The notes under the pieces: model-generated
Databases searched by the model: none
Told to the model about the DNA's origin: nothing
Seen by the model: the letters and a program-made list of their open reading frames with translations, nothing else
In this document: positions 11,264-22,483 of the stretch, piece by piece
Layout: each line of letters begins with the position of its first letter
How positions within the stretch are numbered: the stretch's first letter is position 1
Translations under genes and position numbers: made by a program
Assembly: GCA_015146655.1 (NCBI GenBank)
Contig: VKHL01000046.1
Coordinates: 1 to 64,000, forward strand
Direction of reading: 5' to 3'
DNA: 64,000 nucleotides
Source of the DNA: Ochromonas danica
Lineage: Eukaryota > Sar > Chrysophyceae > Chromulinales > Chromulinaceae

Positions 11264-12238
11264 TCAAGACGAAAGTCCGTAGATCTTCAAACGTGCTTCA
11301 AAAATATTCTTGGCTTCCATGTACAGTAGCGAGTCATACGGATCTTCAACGGCAAGATGGCGACGCAAAATCTCGGTGTAATCTTTACGGGATGTTCTGG
11401 CTGCATAGAGCTCAACCGGATAGGGTACCGTTCCTCTTTTCATCATGACATGAAATAACTCAACAGATTTCCCAAAATGCTCTGTTAATCCAATGAAATA
11501 AAATTCTTGCAATCGTTTTATTGCTACTTCCATAGCAGTATGATTGAAAGGTTGGTTCTTAAACAAAGGAGAAGAGCATTCATATCCATTGAGCATTTTG
11601 ACTTGACATCCAATAACATCCGGATGTGAAGCATATAATTGAGCTTTTGCAACTAAGCGTTTTAAGGAAGATTGATGACTATTACTGATATTATTCAATT
11701 GGTGTTGTAAAGCAATGAAATCTTCTGGTGGCATTCCTTCATGATGAACAGAATCAAGAAATGAAGAGATAACACGTCTTTGTGGATCACGAAAAAATCC
11801 GACATATTGACGATTTTGACTTGATTCACTCAATTGGAGAGGAGTATGTGGTCCTCCCACTTGACAGGTGGTCTCTTTACCACGATGAAATCTTGCACAA
11901 CCATAGGCTAATTCTACACCAAATGTGCGATGATTTGGTTCAATCAATTCGTTATCAATCAACATCTCCATAGTAATATCTTGTGTGAGATTTTCAAATT
12001 GTGTCTGACAACAAAGATGTTGTAATGTCAAACAAAAGGAAGATCCTGTCTTTGGAATATGAACCCATCGAAGTTGTTTACAATCAAAATGATCTTCATT
12101 TTGATTGTTATTAATATGATTATTAGCAAGATTATGATTTCCTTGGACAACAGATGTAGGCAAAACACAAGATAAAATAAAGAGAAACATGAAGATCATG
12201 GTAGTAGTGAAGAGGTCATTCCTTCTTGTTCTAGTCAT
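11264..12238 (-). CDS. Golgi-type carbohydrate sulfotransferase, 324 aa
   Basis: The start is the ATG at 12238; the frame continues upstream only through a GTG. A basic N-terminus and one hydrophobic anchor (TTTMIFMFLFILSCVLP) predict a type II Golgi protein. WVHIPKTGSSF (about residues 58-68) is the 5'-phosphosulfate-binding loop that contacts PAPS. QYVGFFRDPQRRVISSF (about residues 145-161) is the 3'-phosphate-binding motif with the expected Arg and Ser. Together they place it in the membrane sulfotransferase group related to Sulfotransfer_2 and galactose-3-O enzymes, which transfer sulfate from PAPS to glycans. Acceptor specificity cannot be told. N-glycosylation sequons are present (ENLTQ, NNISN, FNHTA). 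It is divergently paired with the proteasome-beta-like gene. Confidence 0.88.
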   Translation of the reverse strand: MTRTRRNDLFTTTMIFMFLFILSCVLPTSVVQGNHNLANNHINNNQNEDHFDCKQLRWVHIPKTGSSFCLTLQHLCCQTQFENLTQDITMEMLIDNELIEPNHRTFGVELAYGCARFHRGKETTCQVGGPHTPLQLSESSQNRQYVGFFRDPQRRVISSFLDSVHHEGMPPEDFIALQHQLNNISNSHQSSLKRLVAKAQLYASHPDVIGCQVKMLNGYECSSPLFKNQPFNHTAMEVAIKRLQEFYFIGLTEHFGKSVELFHVMMKRGTVPYPVELYAARTSRKDYTEILRRHLAVEDPYDSLLYMEAKNIFEARLKIYGLSS

Positions 12239-12547
12239 GATGGCTGATATTATGAAACAATAGTCTATCAACAACGACACGATCAGAAGGGAATAATAAT
12301 GTGGATCTGTTGTTGACCAGCCCAGCTAAGCTCTGAACTGCCGCTCATGTAAAGAGAGAAGACCCACCCAGACCTGTTGGTGGTGTTCGCCACCCAGCAG
12401 AGAGCAGAGCACGTCCAAAATTTGCACCAAAACAGGAACAGCCTCTGACACACAAACACCTCTCCTTTTGAGAAACGCGTTACTTCGCCAACCATGGTGG
12501 TGTTAACTTAAGAGGAATATTGTTTCATCTTTTGATGATGATCAAAG
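12239..12547. promoter_or_regulatory. Divergent promoter with AAACGCGTT and GTTAACTTAAG
   Basis: This region is shared by the sulfotransferase and the proteasome-beta-like gene. It contains AAACGCGTT at 12473-12481 and GTTAACTTAAG at 12502-12512, both also found together in two other divergent promoters of this window (14.6 kb and 37.5 kb). ACGCGT is the core of the yeast MCB cell-cycle element; a similar role here is inference. Confidence 0.5.
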
Positions 12548-13348
12548 ATGATGAGACGGTTATTCTTCATTGTACTTTTTCTTATTCATCTTCTACTCTT
12601 CTGTTATGGAGGAACCATTCTTGTAGCTAAGACTTTAGAAGGATTAGTTTTTGCATCAGATAGTTTACATACTATTAATACTAATCCTTTTATTAGTAGT
12701 CAGAAGATTAGACGATTCTATCTACTAACACCTCATATTGTCATTGGTAATATTAATGGTGATTGGCAATTTCATAAACTCTTTGAAGAGATGAAACAAA
12801 CTATACAAGTCTATAAAGAAGAATGTGGAGAAGATATGTCTATTCAAACTATTGCCTATTATTGCCGAAAATTGATAAATCAACATTATCATAAAGCACA
12901 TATTGTGATTGCTGGTTATCAACCCGACCTTCTAGGAAAGGAGAAGGTGGAAGGGTATCATCTGTTTGAAGTGTTACCTCAAGGCAGTCTTCTAGAAGAA
13001 GAAGAATTTGTTGTGGCAGGGTCTGGTGGACAGCATCTGACTTCCTTCTTCCATGACCTATACCATCCTCATCTCCTCTCCTCCCCTGAGAAAAATCGCC
13101 AGATAACAATTAGAGATGGATCAAAGAAAAAATCTTCCTCCAGCTATCCTTTCTCGCAAACAAGAAAAGCGTTTAACCAAGGTTCATCATCACTAGGTGA
13201 TGTGGTAGTAAAGTTAGAGGATGCGTTAGATGCTTGTAGGCGAGCCCTTCGAGCAACTATTCAATACGATCCACGTACAGGAGGAGAACAATGTTCTTTT
13301 TGGATAATGCGCAAGAAGTCAATCACAACAACTTTAGCTGTAGATTGA
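12548..13348 (+). CDS. Signal-peptide-bearing proteasome beta-like Ntn hydrolase, 266 aa
   Basis: Residues 1-22 (MMRRLFFIVLFLIHLLLFCYGG) form a hydrophobic leader ending in Gly-Gly directly before a Thr. The next stretch, TILVAKTLEGLVFASDSLHT, matches the N-terminal strands of active proteasome beta subunits, with Thr23 in the place of catalytic Thr1 and an Asp in the place of Asp17. Later markers also fit: HIVIAGYQPD (the strand before the core sheet), VVAGSGG (the SGS/GSG loop) and DPRTGG (the Asp-x-x-Ser-Gly-Gly loop). The site equivalent to Lys33 falls in SSQKIRRF, where the catalytic Lys may be replaced by Arg. An ER-directed proteasome-fold protein is unusual, because 20S subunits are cytosolic and nuclear. 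It may be a stand-alone lumenal threonine hydrolase. Alternatively the leader could be a short propeptide. Confidence 0.72.
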   Translation: MMRRLFFIVLFLIHLLLFCYGGTILVAKTLEGLVFASDSLHTINTNPFISSQKIRRFYLLTPHIVIGNINGDWQFHKLFEEMKQTIQVYKEECGEDMSIQTIAYYCRKLINQHYHKAHIVIAGYQPDLLGKEKVEGYHLFEVLPQGSLLEEEEFVVAGSGGQHLTSFFHDLYHPHLLSSPEKNRQITIRDGSKKKSSSSYPFSQTRKAFNQGSSSLGDVVVKLEDALDACRRALRATIQYDPRTGGEQCSFWIMRKKSITTTLAVD

Positions 13349-13611
13349 GTAATAGTTTGAACAAAACACTTTAATTACAATGGTAACGTATCCACAATTC
13401 GATTCTCACACGTATCAGAATTCATGGACGCAGGAACTACTAATGAAAACACAGACACACAGCAAAAAACGTTTACCAGGCTAAACATTTTTAACGCTAT
13501 TTAAGAAAAAACATAGAGTACATATAAAACGTAACAGAAAATGGAAAATGAGGAAGTCTTCACTTTTCTAACTGTCTACAGTCAAGATTGGCGGTAGAAA
13601 CACGTTATTTA
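13349..13611. other. Convergent intergenic region
   Basis: AT-rich spacer between convergent stops; no coding or RNA signal seen. Confidence 0.45.
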
Positions 13612-14364
13612 TTAGTGGGGCTCTCCTTTTGGTCGACGGAGAGCTGCCCACTGCAGAAGATTCTTCATCTGACGAGAACTTTTGTCAAAAACGACATTCC
13701 TTCTTGATTTTAATTGAACTTGTGCTATGGTCATATCTATTTTTTGATATTTAAAAAGATAAGCCGCAATAACACTAGCACTTCTTCCACGTCCAGACTT
13801 ACAATGCACATAGACACGATGTCCATTTGCAAGATAACGATCCAGAACTTCAGCTCCACGATCAAGTACATCATGCGAAGGAGGTAAAAAGTCTTGTGAA
13901 GAGAGTACAATATGATCAATCCCTAGAGCCTTCCATTCAGAAGGCAGGACAGGGCGACCCATTAAAGTCTCTGTTTCGATTTCGAAAGGTTCAACAACTG
14001 ACAAAATTAATTTCACTCCCAATTTGCTTAATTGTTCATCGTGACGGTCATCTTTTAACGGGATAGCACCAAGTAGCAGATTATCATCTACTACACTAAA
14101 CCATCGGAAAGTTCCCATTTGAGCTTCTATGACATGATCGACCACAAGTCCTTCAAACAACAAATATTTCCAAAATACAATAGCAAAAATGAGAGGCAAC
14201 AATAGAGTATACCAATTATTTTTGACAATGATAAGAGTGATAGCGAAGACACATAATAAAATAAAATGAACAAATCTGCTTCGTAGTGCAGATAGTAAAG
14301 CTTGTGTGAAATACGAATCTTTAACTGATGATGATGATAATAATGTTGATGATGATGTTGTCAT
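13612..14364 (-). CDS. PTPMT1-like dual-specificity phosphatase, 250 aa
   Basis: Two N-terminal hydrophobic segments (about residues 30-72) anchor the protein. The phosphatase domain contains the signature HCKSGRGRSASV (about residues 187-198), with catalytic Cys and Arg in the Cx5R loop, and a general-acid Asp candidate in SSQDFLPPS. HCK(A/S)GRGRS and the preceding layout (FRWFSVVDDNLLLGAIP) are typical of PTPMT1. That mitochondrial enzyme dephosphorylates phosphatidylglycerophosphate in cardiolipin synthesis; the plant and algal versions also make phosphatidylglycerol. The membrane anchors fit a lipid substrate. It is head to head with a light-harvesting gene, notable because phosphatidylglycerol is the only phospholipid of thylakoids, but the link is inferred. 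Confidence 0.82.
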   Translation of the reverse strand: MTTSSSTLLSSSSVKDSYFTQALLSALRSRFVHFILLCVFAITLIIVKNNWYTLLLPLIFAIVFWKYLLFEGLVVDHVIEAQMGTFRWFSVVDDNLLLGAIPLKDDRHDEQLSKLGVKLILSVVEPFEIETETLMGRPVLPSEWKALGIDHIVLSSQDFLPPSHDVLDRGAEVLDRYLANGHRVYVHCKSGRGRSASVIAAYLFKYQKIDMTIAQVQLKSRRNVVFDKSSRQMKNLLQWAALRRPKGEPH

Positions 14365-14856
14365 ACTCCCATGAATTATAGTAAAACGAAAAGATAAATG
14401 ACAGAAAGTGGAATTTATAATTCGTATCGTCTTCGAATAAGAAAGGAAAGGTCTTCAATTCTGATGGATCGATCCGTCCCCATCATGAGGCCAGGAGCAT
14501 CGCCCCCAACACTACAGAAGACACTCCTCCAACTTTCCTTATTAAGTTAACACCCCAGCTTCAACTCCATGCAGCCATCCATGGAATGCTTTTTTCCATG
14601 GATTTCAAAACCGCGCAAAAAAGTAGCTGTTTTCAAAATAGAAACGCGTTAGTAAGTGAGTTGAAGTAGTTAGATCCTGTTTCATTTGGTTAGTTTCCCT
14701 GAGAGTCTAAAACTAACAAGAACCTTATTACAAGACCATCTTTTAAGAGTTAAAAGTAATCTTTCTGAATAGACGGGTTGAATTCTCATGCAGTGTTGTT
14801 GATCTCATTAAATTAGTCCTTTGGTATCATCTATTTGACAAATTGAAACAAGAACA
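14365..14856. promoter_or_regulatory. Divergent promoter of phosphatase and light-harvesting gene
   Basis: It contains a reverse-oriented GTTAACTTAAT (14541-14551), an AAACGCGTT (14642-14650) and a 10-base inverted repeat, ATCCATGGAA at 14577-14586 with its complement at 14594-14603 (7-base loop). The first two recur in other divergent promoters of the window. No TATA box was assigned. Confidence 0.5.
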
Positions 14857-15559
14857 ATGTCTAGAATTCTCTTTGTTGCTCTTTCTTTACTTGCTAGTGT
14901 AGCAGCTTTCATGCCCACTGCTACTCGTATGATGAAATCATCATCTGCCCTTCAGATGGGTTATGAGAAGGTACAGTATACTATCACACACACCCTGTCA
15001 AGTCGACAAACTTCCTGTAACCCACACTTCACTTCCTCTTTCTTCTGGATAGGAAATTGGTGTTCAACCACCTCTTGGCTTCTGGGATCCTTTAGGATAC
15101 TTGAAAGATGCTGATCAAGCAGAATTTGATCGTCTTCGTTACTGTGAAGTCAAACATGGTCGTATTGCCATGTTAGCCATCTTGGGTCATATTGTCACTA
15201 CCAAAGGAGATCGTCTTCCTGGTGACATTGCCTTTGGCTTACCTTTCTCTTCTATTCGCACGGGTCTAGCAGCTTTCAAGGACATTCCACCTGCTGGCTT
15301 ACTTCAACTCTTCTTCTTCATTGGTCTCTTGGAACTCGGATTTTCTACTGTACAAGGCGATATTGAAGCATGGTGTAAGAAGGAAGAAGTTCGTTTGGGA
15401 TGGTCTGAAGCTGTTCAACGTAGAAAGGCTGCTATCGAGTTGAACAATGGACGTGCTGCACAAATGGGTATTCTTGCTCTTGTCGTACATGAGCTCTTGG
15501 ATAATAATCCCTATGTGATCAACTCTCTTCTGGGTCATCCTGTTCCATTCAACCAGTAA
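14857..15559 (+). CDS. Fucoxanthin-chlorophyll a/c-type light-harvesting protein, 206 aa, two exons
   Basis: Exons are 14857-14970 and 15053-15559 with an 82-base GTACAG...GGATAG intron, in phase 0. The leader MSRILFVALSLLASVAAFMP is a signal peptide ending in the AxAF-type motif that directs proteins into complex red-lineage plastids, followed by a short transit peptide. Helix 1 carries the chlorophyll-binding EVKHGRIAMLAILGHI and helix 3 the related IELNNGRAAQMGILALVVHE; a middle helix is LLQLFFFIGLLELGF. The length and arrangement are those of the FCP branch of the chlorophyll a/b-binding superfamily in the thylakoid membrane. I cannot place it among Lhcf, Lhcr or Lhcx with certainty. Confidence 0.95.
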
Positions 15560-15892
15560 ATATGATATAAGGAGGTTTTCTCCGCTATGCTGTGTGCTAT
15601 GCTGTGCTGCTTACCATGACATGACATGCTAGCTAGGCCAACATCTAACTTACTAATTCGCTATAATTAGTCTTCTCTAGCAATATTACATTCTAGCGAG
15701 GCTCAAGACAACATGTGATAGGGATAGCAATATTCAAAGTTACATCGTAGATAGTTCCATTACTACTACTACCACACCACTTCCTGGATATGCATACCTG
15801 ACCAAATCACCGGGCATCTTGCTACTAGAGACCAGCAGAATGCAAGCTATCAAAACCAAAAATTATAAGACAAGGTGCAAGTCATGCACTTT
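15560..15892. other. Convergent intergenic region
   Basis: These 333 bases hold no gene that I can support. Short repeats of GCTGTG and GACAT type occur just after the light-harvesting stop. Confidence 0.45.
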
Positions 15893-16857
<965 letters not shown>

Positions 16858-17253
16858 ACTAGAGAGAGAGAGAGAGAGAGAGTAAGAATAAGATACAATA
16901 ATAATAAGATATAAATGAAAGCTGTAGGAAGTATAGGATAACGTTAGCTTTTCAAGAGTGATGTGATGAGAAGAGGTGAAAGCATGCTTCATCATCGTCT
17001 ACTCAAATCCCAAAACCTGAAAACGAAATTCCCAATTCCCGGGAATTCGGAATTGCCTCAAACTCTGTCCATCCCTTCAGGAAGAGAGGTTATCGATGCT
17101 GTTAGAGGTTTGTTTAGCTTCGTACTCTTTCTACCAATTAAAGAATACTCATTTGATTACATTTGAAAGGTCCTTTAAGAATCTCTCGATAGAGTAGAGT
17201 TCCTATTCATTAGTGTACATACGAAACAGAGCCGAGACAACAACACTGCACAG
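16858..17253. promoter_or_regulatory. Divergent promoter of two pyrimidine nucleotide kinases
   Basis: It contains a 20-base (AG)n tract at 16861-16880 and a perfect 14-base palindrome AATTCCCGGGAATT at 17034-17047, roughly midway between the two start codons, followed by a further GGAATT. The palindrome is a candidate dimer-binding site. Confidence 0.45.
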
Positions 17254-18335
17254 ATGAATTCCAATGGATTCCATGGATTCCAACAATTTCAATATGTTTT
17301 GAATGTCGGAGAAATGTCTTCTTCTATTGGATTGCTGCTGATCTACTCGATTAGCATCCTTCTTCATCTACTTCCTTTTATGTCCATTTCTACAAGTTAT
17401 CCTTTGTCTACTTCTTCTCCTTCTCCTTCTATTGTAGAGTACGATAATACAATGATACGAAGAGGTTGTTTTTTTCTTTTTGAAGGTCTGGATCGATGTG
17501 GTAAATCCACACAATCCAAACTATTGGCTGACTATCTTGCCACCACCCCCACTACCACTGCCACTACCATCCCTACTACCACTACTACTACCGAACATAT
17601 TCGTTTCCCAGACCGTACCACTGCTATAGGTGGGTTAATCAATAACTACTTGCAAAGTAGTCAAGATTTGAGTGATCAAGCGATTCATCTTCTCTTCTCT
17701 GCTAATCGATGGGAAAGCTCCTTATCCATGGAAAAGAAACTTCTTGAAGGTGTTAATCTGGTAGGTAGTACCCCTCACTCCCAATCATACCAAACATGTT
17801 ACAATTAACACACCATAACAATAACATTAACATCTACGTTGTATGTTGTATGGTGTTGTGTGTTGTTGTTGTTATTATTGCTAGGTTTGTGATCGTTATG
17901 CCTATAGTGGTGTAGCATATTCTAATGCCAAGGGAATGGATTTAACATGGTGTAAGAATTGTGATCGTGGTCTACTTGCTCCAGATTGTGTCATTTATTT
18001 AGATATCTCAGTGGAGGATGCAACCAAGGTATCATAACAATCTGATTGATGATGATCCATATGATAATCTTATAACTAACTTGATTTGCTCATATCTACC
18101 ATAGAGAGGTCAATATGGTGAAGAGAGATATGAAAAAGCAGATTTTCAACGAAAAGTTCGAGATGCCTTTATGAAACTTCGTGAAATGGATGATTCCACA
18201 GAGGATATTCCATGGTTTGTCTTGGATGCTACTAAGTCAGTTGAAGAGCTACAAAGAGAAATTCAAGATATTGCTAAGATAGTACATACAAAGGCTTCTA
18301 ATAAACCTCTTGCACGTTTATGGACTAAAGCATAA
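17254..18335 (+). CDS. Thymidylate kinase, 293 aa, three exons
   Basis: Exons are 17254-17760, 17885-18028 and 18105-18335, all phase 0. P-loop [29 protein letters not shown] (dTMP site), [15 protein letters not shown] and the lid [10 protein letters not shown] identify thymidylate kinase, which converts dTMP to dTDP for DNA synthesis. The first about 65 residues precede the kinase domain and include a hydrophobic stretch ([18 protein letters not shown]) that may target an organelle; downstream Met codons (for example MIRRGCFF) could give a cytosolic form. A Thr-rich insert of about 20 residues, encoded by ACC/ACT repeats, sits between the P-loop helix and the RFPDR strand. Confidence 0.92.
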
Positions 18336-18829
18336 TGATATGACATTCCTTCTTGAATATCATGCTTTCCTTTCCGTGAATGACATCATCAATAACTATG
18401 TCACAACTTGGTGATGCTGTGGTCGCGTTGTACAAGGTTGCTTTTCAAAGGTGAAGTGTACTATAGATAGGTGGTGAAGATGTGAAGTGGTCGTCGAAGA
18501 TTTTACTATAGTAGACAGCTACCACTCATTTGGTAGCAGGGGTAGGGTTAGGGTAAGGTGTCTGATCTTCTTATAGCTAGCGAGACTAATGTTTTGTTTT
18601 CATAGACACATCTAACTTGTTAGCCAAGCAGTTGCCTAGGATATGCTCTATTCTAAAATAAAAGTTGTTAGGGCTGGACGAAGGTTTTTACAAATAGTTG
18701 TTACAAGCGTACACGTACTTCTACTATCATGCATCATCATTCTTTCCACTGTGACTAAGATGATATGATATGATATGATATACTGCATGGTAGTACATGA
18801 CGTAACGTAACGTGATAGCAACAACTTAA
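18336..18829. other. Convergent intergenic region with telomere-like and GATAT repeats
   Basis: It contains GGTAGGGTTAGGGTAAGG at 18541-18558, resembling two degenerate TTAGGG units, and a (GATAT)n-like microsatellite near 18752-18780. No coding signal was found. Confidence 0.45.
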
Positions 18830-21800
18830 CTAACACACATCAAACTTATCAAACTTACGATCTGTTTCAAGGCGCACTTCCTATTAGTCAGACAATGAAA
18901 CAATAACAATTAATAATGCTATCGACCAATAGAAACAATAACAACAAGAACCAACACAGCATAGATTACTTACCACACCCTCTGGGAAGATCTGTTCAGC
19001 AAGATGCGTTAGATAGGCATGAGTACCTATGATACTACGCAAAGATCCTTTATAATCAAAAATGATTATATTATCCTATTTTATCATATCATATGACAAC
19101 ACAATACAACCAATCAAACCCAATCCAATTAAATCAATTATAAAACATGTTAATATTAGTGTTATTGTATCTTACCTTGGTAGACTGTAACACAGCAGCA
19201 CCATTAAGATATTGAAAGAGAGGTGCAAGTTTGGGTAACTTCTCTTCTTCTATTACATGTTCTAAATCTTTACGTGGTGTCCAATCATATTGATCACGAA
19301 TAGTACCAATAAAGTTAATAACATAAGCATCTCTTCTTGGAGTGAAAGTATCATTTGCATAGGCAATAGCAGGATCTTCAACTTCAGGATGTAACATTAG
19401 TTTACCTTTCATTTCAATTAATTCATCTGAATATTTCACTCCACGATGTTTATCTGGTGTAAGGAAAGAAGGAATAGTTTCATTTATAGGATAGGTAATA
19501 TCTGTTGTTGTTGTTTTATTTAATAACAAATGATTTACATATCTTTCCCATGATTTCACTTCATCCACTCTTTCCATATCCTTATGATGATTACGTAAAT
19601 ATAGATCTAATACTTGTCTAAAATGACGTATAGATTGTGCATAATAGACATCATCATCCCATATTAAATCATTATTTCCAATAAACATATAAGGACTATA
19701 ATTTCCCCATACATCATATCCAACATGATATTGAAATTCAGGATTAGCTGCCATTTCTTCAATTTGATCATCAAGATTACTAGCATAATCTTCATCACCT
19801 TCTTCACCATCATCATCTTCTTCCATATCAACTCCTTTACGTAATTGCTTCTTACGTTCTTTAAACTTACGAACTCTTTCTTTAAAGTTTGCTTCATAAT
19901 CACCACCTACAGGTTCTTCATCCATATCAGTTGCTCTTGCTTGCATTTTCTCAAAGAATTTCTGAACATCATCATCAGCTTCTTGACCTGTTGAATTAAC
20001 ATCATCACCATCTTCTCGACCTACTAACTTTCTCTTTTTTGATTTTTTGTTTTTATTTTTAGATGAATCACCTTCACTATCATCATCATTCATAAATCCA
20101 GCAAAGAAATTCTCAACTTCTTCACTAATCTTGACTCTACTCTTCACTCTAATTCCAGAATCATCATCTTCATCATCATCTTCATCATCTACACCACTCA
20201 CTCTACCATGTATTGTCCCTTCAGGAAAGTCATCATCTCCACTAGGTAATGGAAGAAGTTGTTTTTCATTCTCTTCATGAGCATAGGGAAAGTCATCAAT
20301 ACCAGGTTCAAAATCTTTCAAGGGGATTAATCCTTGTGCACGAAGACTACCACGAAGTGTATCTTCTTCTTTAGTATAATCAGGTCCAATGGGTAAGTTC
20401 AAAGCTTCCCACATCTTATACTTGACATTAAAATCTGTTTGTGGTTGTCCAGGCCATGACATAGAGTTAGCAGTAACATATAAATCAGATTTCTCATCAG
20501 GTTCAGGATCAGCCCAATTGGCAGGAATACGTTGAGTAAGATAGGTATTACTCCACATAACATCTCCCATAAAGTCTTGTGTATCAACATCTGGTGAGAG
20601 ACTATGACGATCTTTCTTCCATGCACGACCACCTACTGTAGTATCATCTAACTCTTCGGTAATACGACGAATAGCTTCTTTTAAATCATCATTACCAAAT
20701 GTTGCTGCTTGATTCCATACAGCCTGAATAGACAATAACCATCATCATTATCATAAACCATGAGATGATTAATCAAATCAGCTAATGTTAACATGTATAA
20801 GGTTGACTTACTTGGCTTTCATCAAGGACATCATTCTCAGCAGCAGAGACATAATCAACATCTTCATCACCTTCTTCTTCAGGATCAATGATATCATCTA
20901 CTAATAGAAGAGCATCACGATCATTATACTCTTTGGCAGGCATACCCCAAGATATCATAGAACGTTCTTCCCATAATGCCTCTAACTCCTAATTTAACCC
21001 AAAACAACAACAACAACAACAGCAGCAACAAGATATAGCATATAGTTCATTAGACAGTTAGTAACACAATAGAAAGCATGGATGATAACAAAGAAGATGA
21101 AAAATATATATTATATTACCTGACGAGTAATATAGATCTCTTCTACATCATCTTCATCCTCTTCTTCATCATCATCATCGTCATCATGGAATAGATCTTC
21201 TTCAGGTTCTATAGATGGTGTTAAGGCAAGATCATCTTCATCTTCAACTAATAAGAATGAATCAATGAGATTAAATTCATTCCAATTACGACCAAAATAT
21301 CCTTTACTACCCGCTTCATTCCAGATATTCTTTAAATGAGATTCTGTTAATAAGATCTCTTCTTCTTCTTCCTTTGCCTCTTCTTTACCAGCTACTACTA
21401 ACTCTTTTCCTCCTCCTCCTTCTTGTTGTTGTTGTTTCTTATAGTCTATAATTTGCACAAATGTATTGTCTTTCATAGCTAAAGCAACTAACTCTGCTAA
21501 ACTTGGTGAAGAAGAAGAAGAACTTGTTGTACTAGATGTTGTCTTGGTTACCTTCTTATTCTTGCTATTGGAAGTAGTAGTAGCAGTAGAAGAAGGTTTG
21601 GTATTAGCAAGCTGTGTTTTCTTCCATAATTCATGCAAGTCATCCATAGAAAGACTCTCTACAGCAAGTTCTTCAGCATCAGTACCGTCAGGATCTGTAT
21701 GAATTGTGAAAGTATTACTTTCAGCATTATAGACAGGTTTACTTGCATAAAGCATATGATTGTTACTACTACTGGTACTTCTACTAGACTTCCTTATTGG

Positions 21801-21914
21801 CCAATGTAGAATATTATGACCAGAAGGAATACGATATGCATGCAATAATGAATAGCATAAGAAAATCACCAAGAAGAGTCTTAAGGGAAGACTCCGTATG
21901 GGAATAGGAAGCAT
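18830..21914 (-). CDS. Acidic plastid-type protein of unknown function, 890 aa, five exons
   Basis: Exons are 21914-21120, 20988-20812, 20723-19176, 19075-18974 and 18880-18830, all phase 0. The start is the ATG at 21914. The leader (PLRLFLVIFLCYSLLHAYRIPSG) is a signal peptide with an AY-type junction followed by a Ser/Arg-rich transit-like stretch, suggesting the plastid or secretory route. The rest is strongly acidic with Asp/Glu runs, one Lys-rich patch (KNKNKKSKKRK), and conserved-looking aromatic regions (FQYHVGYDVWGNYSPYMFI; WTPRKDLEHVIEEEKLPKL). The exons after 19.2 kb read DNIIIFDYKGSLRSIIG and THLAEQIFPEGV. No domain is recognised. The last exon has an internal GTAAGT, so the C-terminus could differ by splicing. 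Confidence 0.72.
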
Positions 21915-22483
21915 TTTGCAAGGAGGAGAATGGTCAAGATGATTACTGACCAAGACAATGAATGCAAGCAGTCAGTCAGTCAGTCAGTCAGTCAGTGCAG
22001 GACCATCGACTGCTTGTGCCCAACGCACACACAACCACGCGCACTTTAGCCATACAGCCGCGCCATTTTTGACCTATTTAGACATATTTTACCATTGCAC
22101 ACACTGCTATTCCAGTATTTGGTTAAACAAAAATTAGCTCAATGCCCAGTAAGCCATTAACTCCGTGTAGACTATTGCTGGTGTCAAAGGCTTGTTAGAG
22201 TCAGTCTGAATGAGTTGTGATCTATGAAGGGGCGGCAAACAACTAGACAAGTGAACAAACACCGCTCTTCTATAAACAATCCTACCGACCAAATGAATGT
22301 TTACATTATTCTTATCAAATTTGCTCGCATGAGATATTCGGATATGCTATTGTTATCAGTGCATACTACAGGTAAGCAACCATACAACGTCGCGCATAAT
22401 ATACTATTGGTAAAACTTGGTAACCAAAATACCACAAATTACATTATTATATAGATAATAGTCATTATTTCTCTATTTCTCAA
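21915..22483. other. Intergenic region with CAGT microsatellite
   Basis: A (CAGT)7 tract lies at 21969-21996, about 55 bases upstream of the preceding start codon. The remainder shows no supported gene; a 76-codon plus-strand frame (22224-22454) lacks any feature. Confidence 0.5.

Noticed and set aside
22224-22454. 76-codon plus-strand frame
   Set aside because: No domain or leader, and the composition resembles the surrounding noncoding DNA.
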